DNA from: Streptomyces sp. R302
GTDB lineage: Bacteria > Actinomycetota > Actinomycetes > Streptomycetales > Streptomycetaceae
Assembly: GCF_012927245.1 (NCBI RefSeq)
Contig: NZ_JABBGE010000003.1
Span: 1-64,000 of the forward strand
Direction of reading: 5' to 3'
Length of the DNA stretch: 64,000 nt
Every line of letters starts with the position of its first letter. Within the stretch, counting starts at the first letter, position 1. Shown here in pieces: positions 61,850 to 64,000 of this stretch. A model generated the notes under the pieces. It had not been told where the DNA came from, did no database searches, and saw nothing but the letters and a program-made list of their open reading frames with translations. The translations under genes were made by a program, and so were the position numbers.

Positions 61850-61879
61850 TAGTTAGCAAGCGGTGGCAGGGTACGGACC

Positions 61880-62254
61880 ATGGCATCGCTCAACGTCGGC
61901 AACCTCGGCAGCCTCGGCGACTACCTGCGCGAGCAGCGGCGCACCGCGCAGCTCTCGCTGCGGCAGCTCGCCGAGGCCGCCGGGGTGTCGAACCCGTACC
62001 TGAGCCAGATCGAGCGCGGACTGCGCAAACCCAGCGCCGAGGTGCTCCAGCAGGTCGCCAAGGCGCTGCGGATCTCGGCCGAGACGCTCTACGTGCGGGC
62101 CGGGATCCTCGACGAGAAGGACCGCGAGGAGCTGGAGACGCGGGCCGTCATCCTCGCCGATCCCTCGATCAGCGAGCGGCAGAAGCAGGTGCTGCTCCAG
62201 ATCTACGACTCCTTCCGCAAGGAGAACGCGGCGGAGTCCGAAGCCACCGGCTAG
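61880..62254 (+). CDS. XRE-family regulator (Rv0474-like)
   Basis: The 124-residue regulator has a Cro/CI helix-turn-helix at about residues 12-70 (LREQRRTAQLSLRQLAEAAG; VSNPYLSQIERGLRKPSAEV) and a helical dimer tail (ISERQKQVLLQIYDSFRKEN). In M. tuberculosis the same order regulator - hbhA - DUF2516 is found (Rv0474-0476), and Rv0474 has been described as copper-responsive, as I recall. The next two genes here match that set. Confidence 0.9.
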   Translation: MASLNVGNLGSLGDYLREQRRTAQLSLRQLAEAAGVSNPYLSQIERGLRKPSAEVLQQVAKALRISAETLYVRAGILDEKDREELETRAVILADPSISERQKQVLLQIYDSFRKENAAESEATG

Positions 62255-62295
62255 TACGCCACACGCTTGTACGCCCCACCGGGAGGACCATCAGC

Positions 62296-62898
62296 ATGGC
62301 CATCATCGACGAACTGCGTACCCCCCTCTACTTCGCCGCCGGCACCGCCGACCTCGCCGTCCGCCAGGCCCGCAAGGTGCCCGCCCTGATCGAGCAGCTC
62401 GCCGCCGAGGCGCCCGGCCGGATCGAGGCCGTGCGGAAGACCGACCCGAAGGCCGTGCAGGAGAAGGTCCAGGAGAAGGTGCAGGCCACGGTCGCCGAGG
62501 TCGTCGGGGCCGTCGGCCGTCTCGACACCGACCTCAAGAAGACCGACCTCAAGAAGCTGGGCGAGACGGCGCAGGACCTCGCCCTGCGGGGCGTCGGCGT
62601 GGCCGCCGAGTACGCGGTGAAGGCGCGCGAGAAGTACGAGGAGGTCGCCGCCCAGGGCGAGGAGACCGTCCGCGCCTGGCGCGGCGAGACGGCCGAGCCG
62701 GTCACGGAGATCACGGTCGTGGTCGAGCCGGAGGCGGAGGCGGAGACGCCCGTCGCAGAGGCGCCTGTCGCGGAGCCCGAGCCGGTGGCCGAGCCCGCGC
62801 CCAAGCCCGCGGCCGCCCGCAAGGCCGCCGCCCGCAAGACCCCCGCCAAGAAGGCTGCCGCCGACAAGGCGGACGTGGCGGACGTGGCGGCCGAATAG
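62296..62898 (+). CDS. hbhA: HbhA-like heparin-binding haemagglutinin homologue
   Basis: The 200-residue protein has a coiled-coil helical core (LYFAAGTADLAVRQARKVPA; QEKVQEKVQATVAEVVGAVG), an acidic Val/Glu/Pro linker (about 140-170) and a Lys/Ala/Pro-rich end (AARKAAARKTPAKKAAADK). This is the layout of mycobacterial HBHA, whose lysine tail binds heparan sulfate and nucleic acid. GGGAGGA lies seven bases before the ATG. In a soil bacterium the role is probably surface or lipid-body related, not host adhesion. Confidence 0.88.
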   Translation: MAIIDELRTPLYFAAGTADLAVRQARKVPALIEQLAAEAPGRIEAVRKTDPKAVQEKVQEKVQATVAEVVGAVGRLDTDLKKTDLKKLGETAQDLALRGVGVAAEYAVKAREKYEEVAAQGEETVRAWRGETAEPVTEITVVVEPEAEAETPVAEAPVAEPEPVAEPAPKPAAARKAAARKTPAKKAAADKADVADVAAE

Positions 62899-62995
62899 CG
62901 GATCCGGGCACCATTCCTGGGGTCCGGAGCGTTGGAACGGGTACCTTGACCGCGAGGCGCGTACGTACCCCATGACCCCCTAGGCGGTGTTCAGC

Positions 62996-63346
62996 ATGCT
63001 GATGGACCGGTTCGACAACACCCTCAACCTGCTGATGTTCCTGGTCTTCACCGGCTTCGCCATCGCCTCGTTCGTCATCGCGGCGATGGTCAGGGAGGAC
63101 GCGTACCGGGCCGCGGACAAGCAGACGAAGAGGTTCTGGCTGATCCTCCTCGGGGTCAACCTCGCCCTGAACCTCTTCCTCCCCCATTTCCTCTTCCTGC
63201 TCATCGCGGGCCTGATCGCCGCCATCGTCTTCATGGTCGACGTCCGTCCGGCCCTCAAGCAGGTCATGGGCGGCGGAGGCGGCGGGGGCCGGCGCGGCGG
63301 TTCCAGCAGCGACGGCCCGTACGGCCCCTACAACGGCGGCCGGTAG
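62996..63346 (+). CDS. DUF2516 membrane protein
   Basis: The 116-residue protein has two to three transmembrane helices (LNLLMFLVFTGFAIASFVIA; FLLIAGLIAAIVFMVDVRP) and a Gly/Arg/Ser-rich tail (GGGGGGGRRGGSSSDGPYGP). The ATG at 62996 with AGGCGG eight bases upstream is preferred to the GTG at 62987. It completes the XRE-hbhA-DUF2516 set, and is followed by a hairpin shared with the convergent phosphatase gene. Confidence 0.88.
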   Translation: MLMDRFDNTLNLLMFLVFTGFAIASFVIAAMVREDAYRAADKQTKRFWLILLGVNLALNLFLPHFLFLLIAGLIAAIVFMVDVRPALKQVMGGGGGGGRRGGSSSDGPYGPYNGGR

Positions 63347-63384
63347 CGGCCGCCGTTCCAGGGGCGTCACGGTGTCGGGCGCGA

Positions 63385-63409
63385 GGCCCGGGGGAGCTAC
63401 CCCCGGGCC
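63385..63409. terminator. Hairpin at the convergent end of DUF2516 and phosphatase genes
   Basis: A 10-bp inverted repeat (GGCCCGGGGG, loop AGCTA, CCCCCGGGCC) covers the stop of the phosphatase gene at 63397. It may end both transcripts. Confidence 0.65.
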
Positions 63410-64000
63410 CCGCCGCGTTCCAGGGCCAGCAGGGCCACGTCGTCGGTCAGCTCGCCGCCGTTGAGCGTGCGGGCCTCCGCCATCGCCGCCTCCAGGAGCG
63501 CCTCGCCGCGCAGGCCCCCGGTCAGCTGCCGGTTGATCATGTCGACCATGCCCTCCTGCCCGAGCCGCGGCGAGCCGGGGCCCGCGGTCCGGCCCTCGAT
63601 CAGGCCGTCGGTGTACAGCAGCAGGCTCCACGCCCCGCCCAGCTCGACCTGGCGGCGCGGCCAGCGGGCGCGCGGCAGCAGACCCAGGGCCGGGCCCCCG
63701 TCCTCGTACGGCAGCAGGCGCGCCGTCCCGTCCCGCTGGGCGACCAGCGGCGCCGGGTGGCCGGCCAGGCAGAGCCCGGCGCGGCGGCCGTCGGGCGCGA
63801 TGTCGACCGTGCAGAGGGTCGCGAAGATCTCCTCGCTCTCGCGCTCGTGCTCCAGGACCTGCTGGAGGGTGGAGAGCAGGTCGTCGCCGCAGAGCCCGGC
63901 GAAGGTCAGGGCGCGCCAGGCGATCCGCAGTTCGACGCCGAGGGCGGCCTCGTCGGGGCCGTGGCCGCAGACGTCGCCGATCATGGCGTGCACGGTGCCG
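63397..64000 (-). CDS. SpoIIE/RsbU-type PPM phosphatase, C-terminal part (cut by window edge)
   Basis: About 200 residues of a PP2C-like SpoIIE phosphatase domain are present: MIGDVCGHGPDEAALGVELR (metal-binding GD and GHG), LCLAGHPAPLV, SLLLYTDGLIEGR and ELTDDVALLALER. The 5' end lies beyond the right edge. Such enzymes dephosphorylate anti-anti-sigma factors; any N-terminal sensor (PAS, GAF) is outside the view. Confidence 0.92.
   Translation of the reverse strand, partial: GTVHAMIGDVCGHGPDEAALGVELRIAWRALTFAGLCGDDLLSTLQQVLEHERESEEIFATLCTVDIAPDGRRAGLCLAGHPAPLVAQRDGTARLLPYEDGGPALGLLPRARWPRRQVELGGAWSLLLYTDGLIEGRTAGPGSPRLGQEGMVDMINRQLTGGLRGEALLEAAMAEARTLNGGELTDDVALLALERGGARG

Overview
The window is actinobacterial and almost certainly from a Streptomyces chromosome. 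It has very high GC with GC-rich third codon positions, frequent GTG starts, many start codons that sit 5-7 nt behind a -10-like hexamer with no Shine-Dalgarno sequence, and Streptomyces-type genes (mshD, glnR, nur, rsiG, bldA-type TTA codon use). From memory, the gene order matches the S. coelicolor SCO4126-SCO4184 core region closely. That match is recalled, not searched, and a synteny comparison would settle it.

Layout. 1-1630: 3' end of a 23S rRNA gene, a 5S rRNA gene and the rrn terminator. 1650-7140: a HAD-like exported protein, an ABC exporter operon fused to a DesK/LuxR-type two-component system, an acetyltransferase and a decayed copy of it. 7141-15475: a six-gene operon resembling a type IV secretion system (the cmd locus), with a divergent secreted lytic transglycosylase/NlpC hydrolase. 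15640-18115: PAP2 phosphatase, small conserved proteins, a lipoprotein and the copper sensor CsoR. 18312-28263: a phosphate block (PhoU-like protein, Pit transporter, pstSCAB with a PHO box, Nudix, CHAD and polyphosphate kinase). 28499-31727: a GntR-ABC operon and mycothiol synthase. 32043-37813: mostly secreted enzymes (5'-nucleotidase, vanadium haloperoxidase-like protein, PI-PLC). 37829-43142: HtrA-like protease with its own two-component system, a LacI regulator and GlnR. 43394-48575: hydrolase, MoaD-like protein, membrane proteins, and a cysteine-rich leader peptide ahead of a rhodanese/DUF1416 pair. 48783-55270: DsrE protein, three tandem paralogous membrane-anchored proteins, nitrobindin-like protein, the nickel regulator Nur, YgfZ, Dtd and the anti-sigma factor RsiG. 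55323-61804: Eis-like acetyltransferase, a Drr-type ABC pair with TetR, a 5'-truncated MFS gene, MarR, and an AraC/VOC pair. 61880-64000: an XRE regulator, HbhA-like and DUF2516 set known from mycobacteria, and the C-terminal part of a SpoIIE-type phosphatase cut by the right edge.

How the parts work together. The phosphate block links uptake under low phosphate (PhoP-type 11-bp repeats ahead of pstS) with polyphosphate storage (ppk-CHAD-Nudix). The cmd operon has the components of a conjugation-like channel (split VirB4, polytopic VirB6-like protein, VirB8-like protein, small VirB2-like membrane protein, coupling-protein relative, cell-wall hydrolase) but no relaxase. It is the best candidate here for an incompletely understood molecular machine. 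Several regulators sit beside clear palindromes or direct repeats that are probably their operators.
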